Shown here: positions 19,159 through 27,653 of the stretch, piece by piece
How the letters are laid out: every line of letters begins with the position of its first letter
Position numbering within the stretch: the stretch's first letter is position 1
Assembly: GCA_016873805.1 (NCBI GenBank)
Contig: VGVZ01000015.1
Location: 1 to 64,000 of the forward strand
DNA from: Ignavibacteria bacterium
GTDB taxonomy: Bacteria > Bacteroidota > Ignavibacteria > UBA10030
Direction: 5' to 3'
DNA length: 64,000 nucleotides
Made by a program: the position numbers and the translations under genes
Notes under the pieces: model-generated
What the model saw: only the letters and a program-made list of their open reading frames with translations
Told to the model about the DNA's origin: nothing
The model's database searches: none

Positions 19159-19600
19159 CTAAGGCTTGAATGAGAGAAATTCGAAACCGCTGATATTGTT
19201 TTGGTCCATTGAACATTTCCCGATTGATGCTTGTTTCGGATTTTGTGCTTCGTATTTCGAGTTTCTCCATTGAGATCGACTTCCAGATCCCCCGCAATGT
19301 TGCGTGCACCGCCTGCCATTGTCTGCGCTCCTCAGCGAGTTGAATCCTCCCTCGAGAGGTAATCCGGTAGTACTTCCGACGACGGCCGCTCTCTGCCTCT
19401 TCCCACCGCGCTTTGACGAGGCCAAGTCGCTCGAGCTGATGCAGAACGGGGTAGAGCATCCCGTCCGTCCACTCCATCTGCCCGCCGGACAACTCCTGAA
19501 CTCGCTTGATGATCGCGTAGCCGTAGCTGTCCCCTTCCGAGAGGATCGCCAGAACAATCGGCGTGGAGGAAGCGGCTATGAGGTCCTTGTTGAATTCCAT
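19148..19600 (-). CDS. PadR-family transcriptional regulator with altered C-terminus
   Basis: A 150-residue winged-helix regulator. Residues ~10-85 are a typical short PadR domain: ILSEGDSYGYAIIKRVQELS, EWTDGMLYPVLHQLERLGLV, then GRRRKYYRITSRG. The usual dimerisation helix follows to about residue 108. After that the sequence (MEKLEIRSTKSETSINREMF onward) is unlike the family, and the final residues AGC are encoded by the MITE end, so the natural C-terminus appears to have been replaced by inserted repeat DNA. It probably represses its own promoter (19653-19681) and the membrane gene. Whether the altered tail still folds is uncertain. Confidence 0.82.
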   Translation of the reverse strand: MEFNKDLIAASSTPIVLAILSEGDSYGYAIIKRVQELSGGQMEWTDGMLYPVLHQLERLGLVKARWEEAESGRRRKYYRITSRGRIQLAEERRQWQAVHATLRGIWKSISMEKLEIRSTKSETSINREMFNGPKQYQRFRISLIQALAGC

Positions 19601-19652
19601 GATTGCACGCGTTGCTCGTTATGGTGGAATCAGATGCGATCGTGCCTTACCC

Positions 19653-19681
19653 AACATACATAGAAGTATTAGGTATGTCAA
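19653..19681 (-). promoter_or_regulatory. padR promoter with overlapping dyad
   Basis: Read on the minus strand: TTGACA (19676-19681), a 17-bp spacer and TATGTT (19653-19658). ACATAC and GTATGT form an inverted repeat running from the -35 into the -10 box. PadR proteins bind such ATAC/GTAT-type dyads in their own promoters, so this is probably the autoregulatory site. Transcription would start near 19646, about 45 nt before the gene. Confidence 0.6.
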
Positions 19682-19862
19682 GGAGAAGGTTCTCATGAGT
19701 CGGGGTGCTACAGCATGGAGCATTGCCTGATCTGATATGCAACGCAGACACAACATGGCTTTGTGATATGTGCATCTTTTCTTATCTTCTACACAATTAT
19801 CAATGAGGTTGCTTTGTTATGGGCGACCGAAGTTACGCCCGAGAATCGCGTAGGACGATCCG

Positions 19863-20263
19863 GTGAATAGGAAAGCCCTCAGCGAACGTGATATGTGCAC
19901 CAAGTCCATCACTCCGGCCATTGTGGCGGCGGGCTGGGATCTCCACGGCCGAGTGCGTGAAGAGTGAATTTCACCAAGGGGCGAATCTTCGTCCGCGGAA
20001 GGATGGTGAAGCGGGGAGTTCCCAAACGGGCAGATTATATACTGTACCACGAGCCGAATACTCTCATCGCCGTGATCGAAGCGAAGGACAATAACCTGAG
20101 CGTCGGAGCCGGCATGCAGCAAGCACTCGAATACGCTGAGACTCTCGATATTCCGTTCGTGTACAGTTCCAACGGTGATGCCTTCGTTGAGCATGACCGG
20201 ACGCGAGCTTCTGGGCAGGTCGAACGGGAACTTCCTCTGAATTCGATTGGGATGAGTTCATGA
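19863..20263 (+). pseudogene. Relic of type I restriction endonuclease subunit HsdR (N-terminal part)
   Basis: Two reading frames together give the first ~130 residues of an EcoEI-like HsdR. The first runs from GTG 19863 (NRKALSERDMCTKSITPAIV, then AAGWDLHGRVREE) into a TGA near 19966. The second continues at once as NFTKGRIFVRG, KRGVPKRADYILYHEPN, LIAVIEAKDN and YSSNGDAFVEHDRT. Restoring one G after GAAGAG joins the frames, so a single-base deletion broke the gene. The match ends near 20263 at the REKR N-domain boundary; helicase and C-terminal parts, hsdM and hsdS are absent. The ADYILY...EAKDN block is the PD-(D/E)xK nuclease core. Clearly a dead fragment. Confidence 0.8.
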
Positions 20264-20412
20264 CCCGCAAACGTCGGGGTGGTTCTCTCGAGGACTTTGA
20301 GCACAACAGGCTCTCACCGCTCACGAGTGAGGTGATCATAAAACATCGATCGTTGAAATACAGTATATTGTCCCACGCACCACATCATTCCACAACTAAC
20401 ATTGGCTGATTC

Positions 20413-22239
20413 GTGAGTTCTACGTACCACCTCTTTCATATCCCCGTGATGGGGACGGGGCATTCCATCGATACCCCCATCCGGGTTGCCCATTTCGGCA
20501 TCTCCTCGGTTATTTCCATTGTTGACGATCTCCTGCTCGAGCGCATTCGGGAACATTACAGCAAGAAGCACGGTCTTCCTTTCGAACGGATTCAGCGATA
20601 TGCGGAGGACGGACGCGCACGACGCATCACCGCGTACCTGAACATGGTGAAGGAACTTGTTCACCGGAACATGGAAGCGGTGAAGCAGCTCCCATTCTTT
20701 CAGTCCAACGACAAGGCGAAGTATTTCGAGATGCTGCCGGACACTTCCCCCTTGAAGCGGGAATACTTCGAGTTGCAGACGATGCCGGCCGGATCGGAGC
20801 GGCACGCGAAGGAGCATTTGCTTACGGAACAAATGCGCCCCGGATCGATCGATGTGAACATCATGGTGAAGCTCGATAAAATCAACTTCACCAAGTCCGG
20901 CGTGATGCTGAGCGATGAATTCTCGGATGCAAAAGCCGCGCTGCGCGGATACGCGAACAGTCTGCTCGAATCATGCATCGTCTTCTCCGCCGGAATCAAC
21001 CAGAGTCTCTTCTCGTACATTGCGAAGTTTGGCGATTTCTACAGGAACGAGATGGGGGAGATCAGGAAGAAGATCATTTTGAAAGTCAGCGATTTCCGTT
21101 CCGCGCTGATCCAGGGAAAATTGATGGCGCGCAAGGGACTGGAAGTTCATGAATTCCGGATCGAATCCGGATTGAACTGCGGCGGTCATGCGTTTGCATC
21201 GGACGGTCACCTGTTGCCTGCATTGCTGAAAGAGTTCAAAGAAAAGCGCGAGCAGCTTCACAAGGAATTTCAACCGATGGTCCTTCGGTTTTACGAATCG
21301 ATGGGGTGGACGTATCCGGTAAAGGGATTGGAGGATCGCCCTCTCATGACCGTGCAGGGGGGAATCGGGACGCATGGCGAGGCGAGGCGGATGCATGAAC
21401 AATTCGGGGTGGACCGGACGGGATGGGCAAGCCCGTTTCTCCTCGTACCGGAAGCAACCTGCGTGGACGATGCCACGCGGGAGCTGTTGCGGAAGTCGAA
21501 GGAAGAAGATTTGTATGTGAGCGACAATTCCCCGCTCGGGGTCCCGTTCAACAACATCCGCGGGACCGGTTCTCAGCTCTGGACCAAAATGCGTCAGGGA
21601 ACCGATACACCCGGCTCACCCTGCCCGAAAGGTTTTCTCGTTTCCAATACCGAGTTCACACAAAAACCGATCTGCCTTGCCGCCACCGAGTACCAAAAGC
21701 CGAAGTACGAACAGATCGCGGCCATGGATGTTTCCGAGGAGGAGAAGGCGGCCCTGCGTGCAAAGATCGAGATCAAGGAATGCCTCTGTGAGCATCTCGG
21801 GAACGGCGCACTCATCGCCCTTGGCGTGGTACCGGAAAGCAAGTCCCCCCAATCCATTTGTCCCGGACCAAACATCGCCTGGTTTGACCGGATCTACACT
21901 CTACGCGAAATGGTCGATCACATTTACGGCCGATGCCCATCCCTCGTTCCCCCCGAGCGCCCCCATATGTTCGCCAAAGAGATCGTCATGTATGTCGACT
22001 ATCTGGAGCGGCTGATCACCAGGAGCGGCCGGACTCCAAAAGAACTTGCCTATCTGCGGGAGTTCAAAGAGAATCTTGAATTCGGGATGTCGTATTGTCT
22101 GGAACTTGCCGCCGGCGGGGCTTATGAAGATGAACACCTTGCTTCCATTCCCTCGTGCGTCGAGCAACAGCGCGAACGGCTTCGCCGGATGTCGCTGCTG
22201 ATTGAGGATCCGGTTATGCCGGAACACGCGGAGGCGTAG
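20413..22239 (+). CDS. Conserved-looking 608-residue protein of unknown function
   Basis: A large soluble protein I cannot assign. It has no signal peptide, membrane helix or nucleotide-binding P-loop. The composition is even and clearly coding. Five cysteines lie in conserved-looking motifs: [13 protein letters not shown] (Cys256), GSPCPKGF (Cys404), [13 protein letters not shown] (Cys457, Cys459) and [11 protein letters not shown] (Cys483). That pattern could ligate a metal or iron-sulfur cluster. Other striking blocks are [20 protein letters not shown] near the N-terminus, [11 protein letters not shown] and [17 protein letters not shown]. Some phrases vaguely recall flavin-dependent barrel enzymes, but I would not claim it. 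The start is a GTG without a clear ribosome site; an ATG at 20449 is possible. Flanked on both sides by decayed genes. Confidence 0.75.
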   Translation: MSSTYHLFHIPVMGTGHSIDTPIRVAHFGISSVISIVDDLLLERIREHYSKKHGLPFERIQRYAEDGRARRITAYLNMVKELVHRNMEAVKQLPFFQSNDKAKYFEMLPDTSPLKREYFELQTMPAGSERHAKEHLLTEQMRPGSIDVNIMVKLDKINFTKSGVMLSDEFSDAKAALRGYANSLLESCIVFSAGINQSLFSYIAKFGDFYRNEMGEIRKKIILKVSDFRSALIQGKLMARKGLEVHEFRIESGLNCGGHAFASDGHLLPALLKEFKEKREQLHKEFQPMVLRFYESMGWTYPVKGLEDRPLMTVQGGIGTHGEARRMHEQFGVDRTGWASPFLLVPEATCVDDATRELLRKSKEEDLYVSDNSPLGVPFNNIRGTGSQLWTKMRQGTDTPGSPCPKGFLVSNTEFTQKPICLAATEYQKPKYEQIAAMDVSEEEKAALRAKIEIKECLCEHLGNGALIALGVVPESKSPQSICPGPNIAWFDRIYTLREMVDHIYGRCPSLVPPERPHMFAKEIVMYVDYLERLITRSGRTPKELAYLREFKENLEFGMSYCLELAAGGAYEDEHLASIPSCVEQQRERLRRMSLLIEDPVMPEHAEA

Positions 22240-22463
22240 CCCTTTCTCATTATCCCCCTTATCGGTGTGCGTCGAGCGAGACCCCGCCCGGATCTCCCGT
22301 CAAACGGAAGTCCTTTTTCCGGAAACAACCGACGCATCTTTCCGCTTCCGAAACGGATTGCTTTCCCCTTCGCATCGATTCCACACAGAACAAGCTGTCA
22401 TTGGGGTGTGAGCCCGCCGAATCGGTTTGTCTGGACATACGCCACATCCAGGTGGAACACGCA

Positions 22464-22693
22464 ATGAACTATGCCAGGTGGGTTTTCCGCGTCGCCGGCG
22501 TGTACGGACTTCTCGTAATCACACCGATGTATTTTATGGAGGAGCAAATCGGCGTTGACTCTCCTCCCCCCATCAATCATCCCGAGTATTTTTATGGTTT
22601 CATCGTGTGACCATCGCCTAGCAGCTTCTCTTCCTGGTCCTTGCAACGGATCCGGTCCGTTATCGCCTGATGATGCTCCCTGCACTGGCGGAA
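22464..22693 (+). pseudogene. Decayed small membrane-protein gene cut by a repeat element
   Basis: ATG 22464 opens a frame [20 protein letters not shown], then [10 protein letters not shown] and HPEYFYGF, which ends prematurely. One frame over, the message continues VTIA, an in-frame TAG where Trp would fit, then QLLFLVLATDPVRYRLMMLP and ALAE. The pieces read as one small 3-4-helix membrane protein with a frameshift near 22608 and a nonsense change near 22619. The sequence stops abruptly 5 bp before the 56-bp repeat at 22699, so the 3' part was probably lost by the event that brought the repeat. The family is not named by me; the decay is seen directly. Confidence 0.65.
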
Positions 22694-22698
22694 TCTCC

Positions 22699-22754
22699 GG
22701 CCGGCCGCTTCATTATTGCACGTTGTGCGCGTCCCGATGTTTCTTATCGGGATA
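22699..22754. repeat. 56-bp dispersed repeat, copy 1
   Basis: Starts with the GGCCGGCC palindrome and ends with a perfect hairpin, TCCCGAT (22732-22738), loop GTTTCTT, ATCGGGA (22746-22752). A second copy at 43834-43889 matches at 53 of 56 positions. The hairpin is the variable-stem cousin of those at 15264 and 19101. It lies at the broken end of the membrane-protein relic. Confidence 0.7.
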
Positions 22755-23607
22755 GCGGGGGCCCGCTATTTCCACCAGTCACAACTACTCTTCATCGGAT
22801 CTTTGAAATGGCGTTGGAGCAGATTCTTACATCGAGGTGAAAGGCACTGAAGCTCGATATGTCTCCTTTGAAAGACCTAGCATCGGCTGAAGAGGCCAAG
22901 TTTCCATCGCTCACGTTTTCTTCCTGGGGAAGGAAGTAGATTCAACCGTTCACTCCAAACACACTTTGTCCGTTTCCCTACGATCAGTTGGCATATTGGA
23001 CCCAGTTTCATTTGAAGAGTTTTTGGGTTAATTTTATGATGGTCGTCTCATAGGTTGAAGGATTCAATATAGGAGAGGCAAGGCCGCTGGCCAACTGTAA
23101 AGAACGCTAAGGTCGTGGTACGTTTTCATCGGCGAGTATCAATTGATACTGTAAGCCGGGAGTATGCGGTGACTTTAGAGGCCCCCAACCGATGGCGAGA
23201 GTACCTCATCACGGCAGGGATTCCTAGACTGGAAGGGAACACCCTGGAGCAGATACGCGTTACTGCCCCAGAGAAGAATATCGGGTAGCAGACAATGGAG
23301 TCATCTAGCGCCTTCACCGCACACTTCACGAGCAGGCCTTCCACATCAACCACCTCGACACAATCGAAGAAGCGCCATGTCAGGCTTTAACCTTGACCAC
23401 AACCGAGCTGGCCCTGTGAATCACATGCAAGTACTCGCCTCTCGCCATCTGATCTGAGCTCCAACATGTTCTCATCAAAAGTGCCTGACTAATTGGGGCA
23501 TACAGCAGCAAAGGCCTGAATAGGACAAACCGGTTTTGCTGGCGTACCACACTTTACGGAGATGCTGTCAATAGACCTCTAATTCAATCAGGCAACGGAG
23601 GTGTGCC
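22755..23607. other. Gene-poor, apparently decayed region
   Basis: No intact gene is visible. One plus-strand frame gives coding-like stretches broken by stops (SYIEVKGTEARYVSFERPS from 22826; HVFFLGKEVDSTVHS). A short frame beginning near 23115 reads VRFHRRVSIDTVSREYAVTL then EAPNRWREYLITAGI and stops at 23288. These may be remnants of one lost gene, but I recognise no family. The last ~30 bp hold the ribosome site of the next gene. Confidence 0.4.
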
Positions 23608-24144
23608 ATGACACCAAGAACCGTTCTCAGCCTTATCACATTTTCTCTACTTACTTGCTCATTGTTATACTGCCAATCAAAAAAACTCCCGGCGTTTCCT
23701 GAGGTCAGCGCTGACGATCGTTGGGCACGAGCGCAAAATCACGCGGACGTTTTCTACGTGGCTGGCATCGGATATGCAAAGTCCATCGGGCGCACGCCTA
23801 ATGATTTCTTTAGGTACTGCGTAAAGACTTTTGCCCCCAGCTGGGGCAAACCAGACTCCGTCAAGCCAATACAATTTCTACGTGGAATGCAGAGAAGTTT
23901 GTTAGCGTTCTCAGATTGGAAGTTTGAACTTATTGATTATCGTGAAGACAGAGTCACTGGAAGATTTAGTCGTCCATATGTTTCACGCCTTTTTGCAACC
24001 AATGCTTCATTCTATGGCGTGACGTTGGATGAATATGAGGCAGGCTTGAGGACTTTCCACCGAGGTTTATGCGACTACTTGCACCTCAAATACGAGGACA
24101 AAGTCGAGCGTGATTGGATCACCTTCACTATCTCCAAGAAATGA
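23608..24144 (+). CDS. Exported protein of unknown function
   Basis: A 178-residue protein with a clear signal peptide (TVLSLITFSLLTCSLLYCQS). The mature part is mixed alpha/beta with aromatic-rich segments (HADVFYVAGIGYAKSIGRTP, GMQRSLLAFSDWKFELIDYR, GVTLDEYEAGLRTFH). A cysteine lies in the hydrophobic segment, but the flanks LLTC and LLYC are weak lipoboxes, so it could be a lipoprotein or a soluble periplasmic protein. GGAGGTGTG precedes the ATG, so translation is well supported. No family recognised. It stands alone between the decayed strip and a convergent three-gene operon. Confidence 0.7.
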   Translation: MTPRTVLSLITFSLLTCSLLYCQSKKLPAFPEVSADDRWARAQNHADVFYVAGIGYAKSIGRTPNDFFRYCVKTFAPSWGKPDSVKPIQFLRGMQRSLLAFSDWKFELIDYREDRVTGRFSRPYVSRLFATNASFYGVTLDEYEAGLRTFHRGLCDYLHLKYEDKVERDWITFTISKK

Positions 24145-24340
24145 GCACGCTTTTCTCTTTATCAATCTACGAACAATTGTTCGGTCGCTGGGAGTCTACG
24201 TTCGCGGATAACTTATGAGTTTCTCATGTTCAGGGAGAGATTGAAAAATGCTAGCGAGGCAACCTAGCCCCAGCACTTCGCAGTGCTAAACCTTGCTTGC
24301 GGAAGGTAGTCTTGGTGTCGCAGTGTGGATGAAATGATTT

Positions 24341-25435
24341 CTAGCCGCTCGCTTTTGAGGTCAATTTAAGAAGAGCGATTTGTTTCTGATCAGATTTGAG
24401 GTCAAGCCCTATGAAAAGAATGTCTTGAGCAGCACATAGAAGCCTTCCAGGAATCCTAATGTCAGAGGCGAGCAGCGTCCCATCCTTTGAGTACACGTTA
24501 AGGTAGCATTTCGAATTCGTGGATTTATCTTCCCCCTCAAAAAGGTTCACAAAGTAGGCAATAATGTAGTCATCCAGGACTCGTACTCCATTCATGTTTG
24601 ACCAAGTAGTCCGCCACTTCGCAGATTCCTCCTTCTCTCTCGGCATGGAATAAGTGGCAATCTTGAACTCGGGTGTAATTTGACCAAAAGTTCGCAAGGC
24701 GTCGCCACCCTTCGAGTAGCAGAATATTCGGAAGGAGTTGGCCTGAACCAAATAAACATTCCCTTCGCCGTCAATATCGAAGTGAACTTCAGGACTCAGT
24801 GGAGAAAGCTTTCTATACATCTCATCGAAGCTGCCGAAACGTTTCAAAAGGCGCTTGGTTGGCCAATCGTAGATCCCAACCATAGTTGATTTGTAGATCC
24901 CGTACATGGAAAGCCCTTTTTCGAGCACTCCAAGGAAAAGCTGACTTTTTGAAACGCGTACATAACCCATCACAAATACGCTTGCATTATCTGACAGACT
25001 GTCGACCAGAACGCCCCGCCGGTCAAACCTGTACACCGTGGCGTCTGACACATCACTTACATATATACTTCCCTTCTCATCATTCGTTATGGCGCTAATG
25101 ACCAAACGCCTATTACCTGCTCTGTGGGGATGTCGTATTACATATTGAAGAATTGCTTTCCTGTCGAAAACCTTCACAGTACCATCAAACCCATCCGCAA
25201 CATAGTAGCTCCCGCGCGAATCCACTACCAGATCCAAGAACATGCCAATCCGAGAGCTGTCGCTACCACCAAAGGTTAAGCGGTCTATTTCGGAAAGGAC
25301 TATATTGCCTTTTTGCAGATAATAAGGAATTGGGGAGATTTGATCTGCCTCTTCGTGCACTTCATACTTCTCCGAGCAACTTAATAGTAAAAACAGTGGA
25401 AAAGTCAACAAGACAAGGCCGCGGTTGGGTTTCAT
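24341..25435 (-). CDS. 6-bladed beta-propeller lipoprotein
   Basis: A 364-residue lipoprotein. The signal peptide ends LFLLLSC, a good lipobox, so Cys20 or so is the lipidated residue. The mature part has repeating blade motifs: FLDLVVDSRGSYYVADGFDG, VKVFDRKA, NDEKGSIYVSDVSDATVYRF, VHFDIDGEGNVYLVQ and YLNVYSKDGTLLASDIRI. This matches the NHL-like 6-bladed propellers common in Bacteroidota. Its ATG overlaps the stop of the upstream thioredoxin-like gene (ATGA), so they are translationally coupled. In other Bacteroidota such propellers sit beside tiny exported NVEALA-type peptides and redoxins, exactly the set seen here. Function of the set is unknown. Confidence 0.85.
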   Translation of the reverse strand: MKPNRGLVLLTFPLFLLLSCSEKYEVHEEADQISPIPYYLQKGNIVLSEIDRLTFGGSDSSRIGMFLDLVVDSRGSYYVADGFDGTVKVFDRKAILQYVIRHPHRAGNRRLVISAITNDEKGSIYVSDVSDATVYRFDRRGVLVDSLSDNASVFVMGYVRVSKSQLFLGVLEKGLSMYGIYKSTMVGIYDWPTKRLLKRFGSFDEMYRKLSPLSPEVHFDIDGEGNVYLVQANSFRIFCYSKGGDALRTFGQITPEFKIATYSMPREKEESAKWRTTWSNMNGVRVLDDYIIAYFVNLFEGEDKSTNSKCYLNVYSKDGTLLASDIRIPGRLLCAAQDILFIGLDLKSDQKQIALLKLTSKASG

Positions 25436-26049
25436 CTTTGCAGCAATTCCTTATGTATCCAGTTTTCCAGCTCTTGGCCAGCTTCCGAATTCGGGCGGAT
25501 TCCCATTGCCCCCTGCTGCATAAGATGACCGTCTAGGAAAACATATCTCATCGACAGATTCGTACGGCCCAAGATGTCCATTGTTGCTTCGCCGCTCGAA
25601 TCTTGAATAATAGGAAAACTCAACTGGTACATCCTGATGAGATCCTCTACCAGCGTTTGGCTTTCTGTTCGTGCAATTCCTACTACTACAAGATCACTAG
25701 AGAATTTTTGACGCATGAGACTCATGGTGATTAGTTCTTCCAGACAGCGCCAACAATCCAAAGGCGAAAAAGTCAAGACAATTACTACTTTAGGTTCAGC
25801 GTCGTAAAATCTGAGATCAGGCAGATGCTTTGACAACGCTTCGTAGAATCTGTGATTTGTACTTGCTCCCGTCAAATATGACAAAAGATGCCATCCGCCG
25901 ACTGTAAGAAGGAAGGAAGAGCCCACAATCAAAAGCTTCAAGCAAATGTCTCTAAACTTCGCCATCGGTGGGTGAGGTGGCCTATGCACGAGGACCAAGT
26001 ATGCTTGAACAAGCCCCCAGCCAAAATAGCTGGGGCGGGTGAATCTCAT
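25432..26049 (-). CDS. Membrane-anchored thioredoxin-like protein with CWRC site
   Basis: A 205-residue protein. A single membrane helix (LKLLIVGSSFLLTVGGWHLL) is followed by a thioredoxin-fold domain facing the periplasm: VVIVLTFSPLDCWRCLEEL holds the CxxC redox pair, and SSDLVVVGIARTES, FPIIQDSSGEATMDILG and RYVFLDGHL complete the redoxin core. The cis-proline usually found before the last strands is not obvious. I start at 26049 because this ATG overlaps the stop of the upstream peptide gene as ATGA; an internal ATG at 25965 would give a shorter N-terminus. It ends in an ATGA overlap with the propeller gene. A role in reducing or forming the disulfide of the co-encoded two-cysteine peptide is an attractive inference. 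Confidence 0.75.
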   Translation of the reverse strand: MRFTRPSYFGWGLVQAYLVLVHRPPHPPMAKFRDICLKLLIVGSSFLLTVGGWHLLSYLTGASTNHRFYEALSKHLPDLRFYDAEPKVVIVLTFSPLDCWRCLEELITMSLMRQKFSSDLVVVGIARTESQTLVEDLIRMYQLSFPIIQDSSGEATMDILGRTNLSMRYVFLDGHLMQQGAMGIRPNSEAGQELENWIHKELLQR

Positions 26050-26252
26050 GCTAGTACAATAGGTCCATAGGTGCAGTTCCAAGGTATGGGGTAACATATC
26101 CAATAACCAGGATTAACTGGATCTGGCCAGAGTGCATACAGATCTCCCACACCGTCCACAGCCCTAGCAGTGCTTGATGAGACCATCATCAACCCGAACG
26201 AAAAAGCTAGTCCGAGTCCCACCCCCAGCAACGCCATTCTGATCTTTTTCAT
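26046..26252 (-). CDS. Small exported two-cysteine peptide (NVEALA-like context)
   Basis: A 68-residue precursor. Residues 1-30 are a textbook signal sequence (MKKIRMALLGVGLGLAFSFG onward, ending SSSTARA). The mature ~38 residues (VDGVGDLYALWPDPVNPGYW then ICYPIPWNCTYGPIVLA) are rich in Pro, Trp and Tyr and hold two cysteines seven residues apart. GAGAGG lies 8 nt before the ATG and a strong promoter lies upstream. Its TGA overlaps the next ATG. It resembles, in size and company, the NVEALA / GG-type small peptides of Bacteroidota that accompany 6-bladed propellers, but lacks the literal NVEALA motif. Whether it is a signal, a bacteriocin-like product or a structural peptide is unknown. Confidence 0.75.
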   Translation of the reverse strand: MKKIRMALLGVGLGLAFSFGLMMVSSSTARAVDGVGDLYALWPDPVNPGYWICYPIPWNCTYGPIVLA

Positions 26253-26303
26253 GGCACACCTCTCGATGTTGATTTCTTGGATTTATTCAATTAAGTTCGT
26301 TGG

Positions 26304-26332
26304 TATATACGGAATTCACGATCTCAAGTCAA
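26304..26332 (-). promoter_or_regulatory. Promoter of the peptide-redoxin-propeller operon
   Basis: On the minus strand: TTGACT (26327-26332), exactly 17 bp, then TATATA (26304-26309). This is one of the best sigma-70-like promoters in the window. Transcription would start near 26297, giving a 45-nt leader to the peptide ATG. Confidence 0.6.
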
Positions 26333-26431
26333 GAAGAAAAAACAAAAAAAGATCTCTCACTTGATGGCTGTTCATTAACCAGGGCGTCGTTACTCACCAG
26401 CGGGTGAAGCTAGAATCGATTGGTTCGACTG

Positions 26432-27175
26432 ATGTCCAAAAAGATGAAACTGGGTGCTAGAATCGCAAACGTGCTTGTTGAGCCGTCTGAGGCATTCAAT
26501 GACATATTTGATGCAAGCGCGAAAACTCGCGTTTGGCTGTATCCCCTCGTTTTGTCGCTATTGTTGGTACCCGTTTGGAACTACGTGATCCTCAATGACG
26601 AACTGCTCAGCAAACAAGTGTACGAATTGCGGCAGAAGCAATTTAGAACCACCGCGGGGACCATGCGCGGGATGAACGACGGCTCTGCAACCTCTGAAGA
26701 GTCAACTACCCGACTTCGATTCCGCAGGCTCTTTGTTATGTTTTCGATCCTCGGAATATCTAAGGAAATAGTCTATTTCTTTGGTGCCGTTTTTTTTCTG
26801 TCGCTTTTTGGAAGGGTTTTTCTTCATATCAAAACGACATTCCATGACTCTTTCGCGCTGTACGGTTTGTCGATGTGGATTGACATACTTGGTTCGATCA
26901 TTGCGCTGTTAATGGTCAAAGCGTTCGGTTCCCTTAGCGCCAAACCCACAGCGGCTGCTCTCTTCTTCAGTACTTATGATCCATCCATTACAATCCATAG
27001 AATACTCACAGAATTCAATTTTTTCTCTGTTTGGCAATCTTCCGTAATTGGGATCGGATTAGCCAAACTATCGGGGAAGAAGAGGCTAGTCGCGGTCAGC
27101 TTAGTTGTCTCTGGATGGGCACTTTGGGTGTTGATCTCGGCAAAACTGAGAATAACCACAATCACCGCTCCCTGA
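26432..27175 (+). CDS. Yip1-like multi-helix membrane protein
   Basis: A 247-residue inner-membrane protein with about five hydrophobic helices (LYPLVLSLLLVPVWNYVIL; IVYFFGAVFFLSLFGRVF; YGLSMWIDILGSIIALLMV; SVWQSSVIGIGLAKLSG; VSLVVSGWALWVLISAKL). The N-terminal NVLVEPSEAFNDIFDASAK and the helix order fit the bacterial Yip1-domain family, whose members have no defined activity. ATG 26432 is preferred over an upstream TTG. No clear ribosome site. It is divergent from the peptide operon and may share its regulatory gap. Assignment rests on topology and the N-terminal motif only. Confidence 0.65.
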   Translation: MSKKMKLGARIANVLVEPSEAFNDIFDASAKTRVWLYPLVLSLLLVPVWNYVILNDELLSKQVYELRQKQFRTTAGTMRGMNDGSATSEESTTRLRFRRLFVMFSILGISKEIVYFFGAVFFLSLFGRVFLHIKTTFHDSFALYGLSMWIDILGSIIALLMVKAFGSLSAKPTAAALFFSTYDPSITIHRILTEFNFFSVWQSSVIGIGLAKLSGKKRLVAVSLVVSGWALWVLISAKLRITTITAP

Positions 27176-27653
27176 AGCGGGCGTTTAAGACGGGCATCGC
27201 GAATTCCCTTGATACTCAGAATCTTGGTAAAGTCCAGAGATCATTCTGAAGAATCATACCGACAAAACTCACAACAGACACCTTGAATTCGCTCCACATG
27301 TTCGAGTCCGCGGAAATTTCCTAAAGTGTTGCTTCCAATATGTGCATCGACGTGGCAAACACGCGAAAGCTAGCCCGGTCTCGGTTCCGCCCGAGTACCC
27401 GGTCAAAGATCCCATCCCACCTTGCCGCTGACAAACAGCTGTCGACATTTGTCAAGACCCACAATTGAGAGATTTTATAGTAGAAAATGCTCTCAGACTT
27501 GCGGTTGCAATCATATTGCAGCGAGAACTCTCCTTTGCGAGAAGAAAAAGGAGGGATTGAGAAATGCGATCTCGAACTCCATGAACAAAACATTCGAGGA
27601 AGATCTTACATCGAGGTGACAAAATTTCGTGTCCTAGACTAGATTTGGGGTCA
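27176..27653. other. Gap without a supported gene
   Basis: Frames on both strands are short and lack ribosome sites or recognisable motifs. A 16-bp stretch, TCTTACATCGAGGTGA (27604-27619), is identical to 22826-22841, hinting that this gap and the decayed region at 22.8 kb share ancestry. The part next to 27654 must carry the lnt leader. Confidence 0.4.

Noticed and set aside
20264-20412. Continuation of the HsdR relic (frame reading FDWDEFMTRKRRGG)
   Set aside because: The frame is open to 20406 but does not resemble HsdR or any family I know, so I did not extend the pseudogene.
22826-27619. 16-bp exact match TCTTACATCGAGGTGA at 22826 and 27604
   Set aside because: Too short and without shared flanks to call a repeat family; kept only as a hint of common ancestry of two gene-poor gaps.
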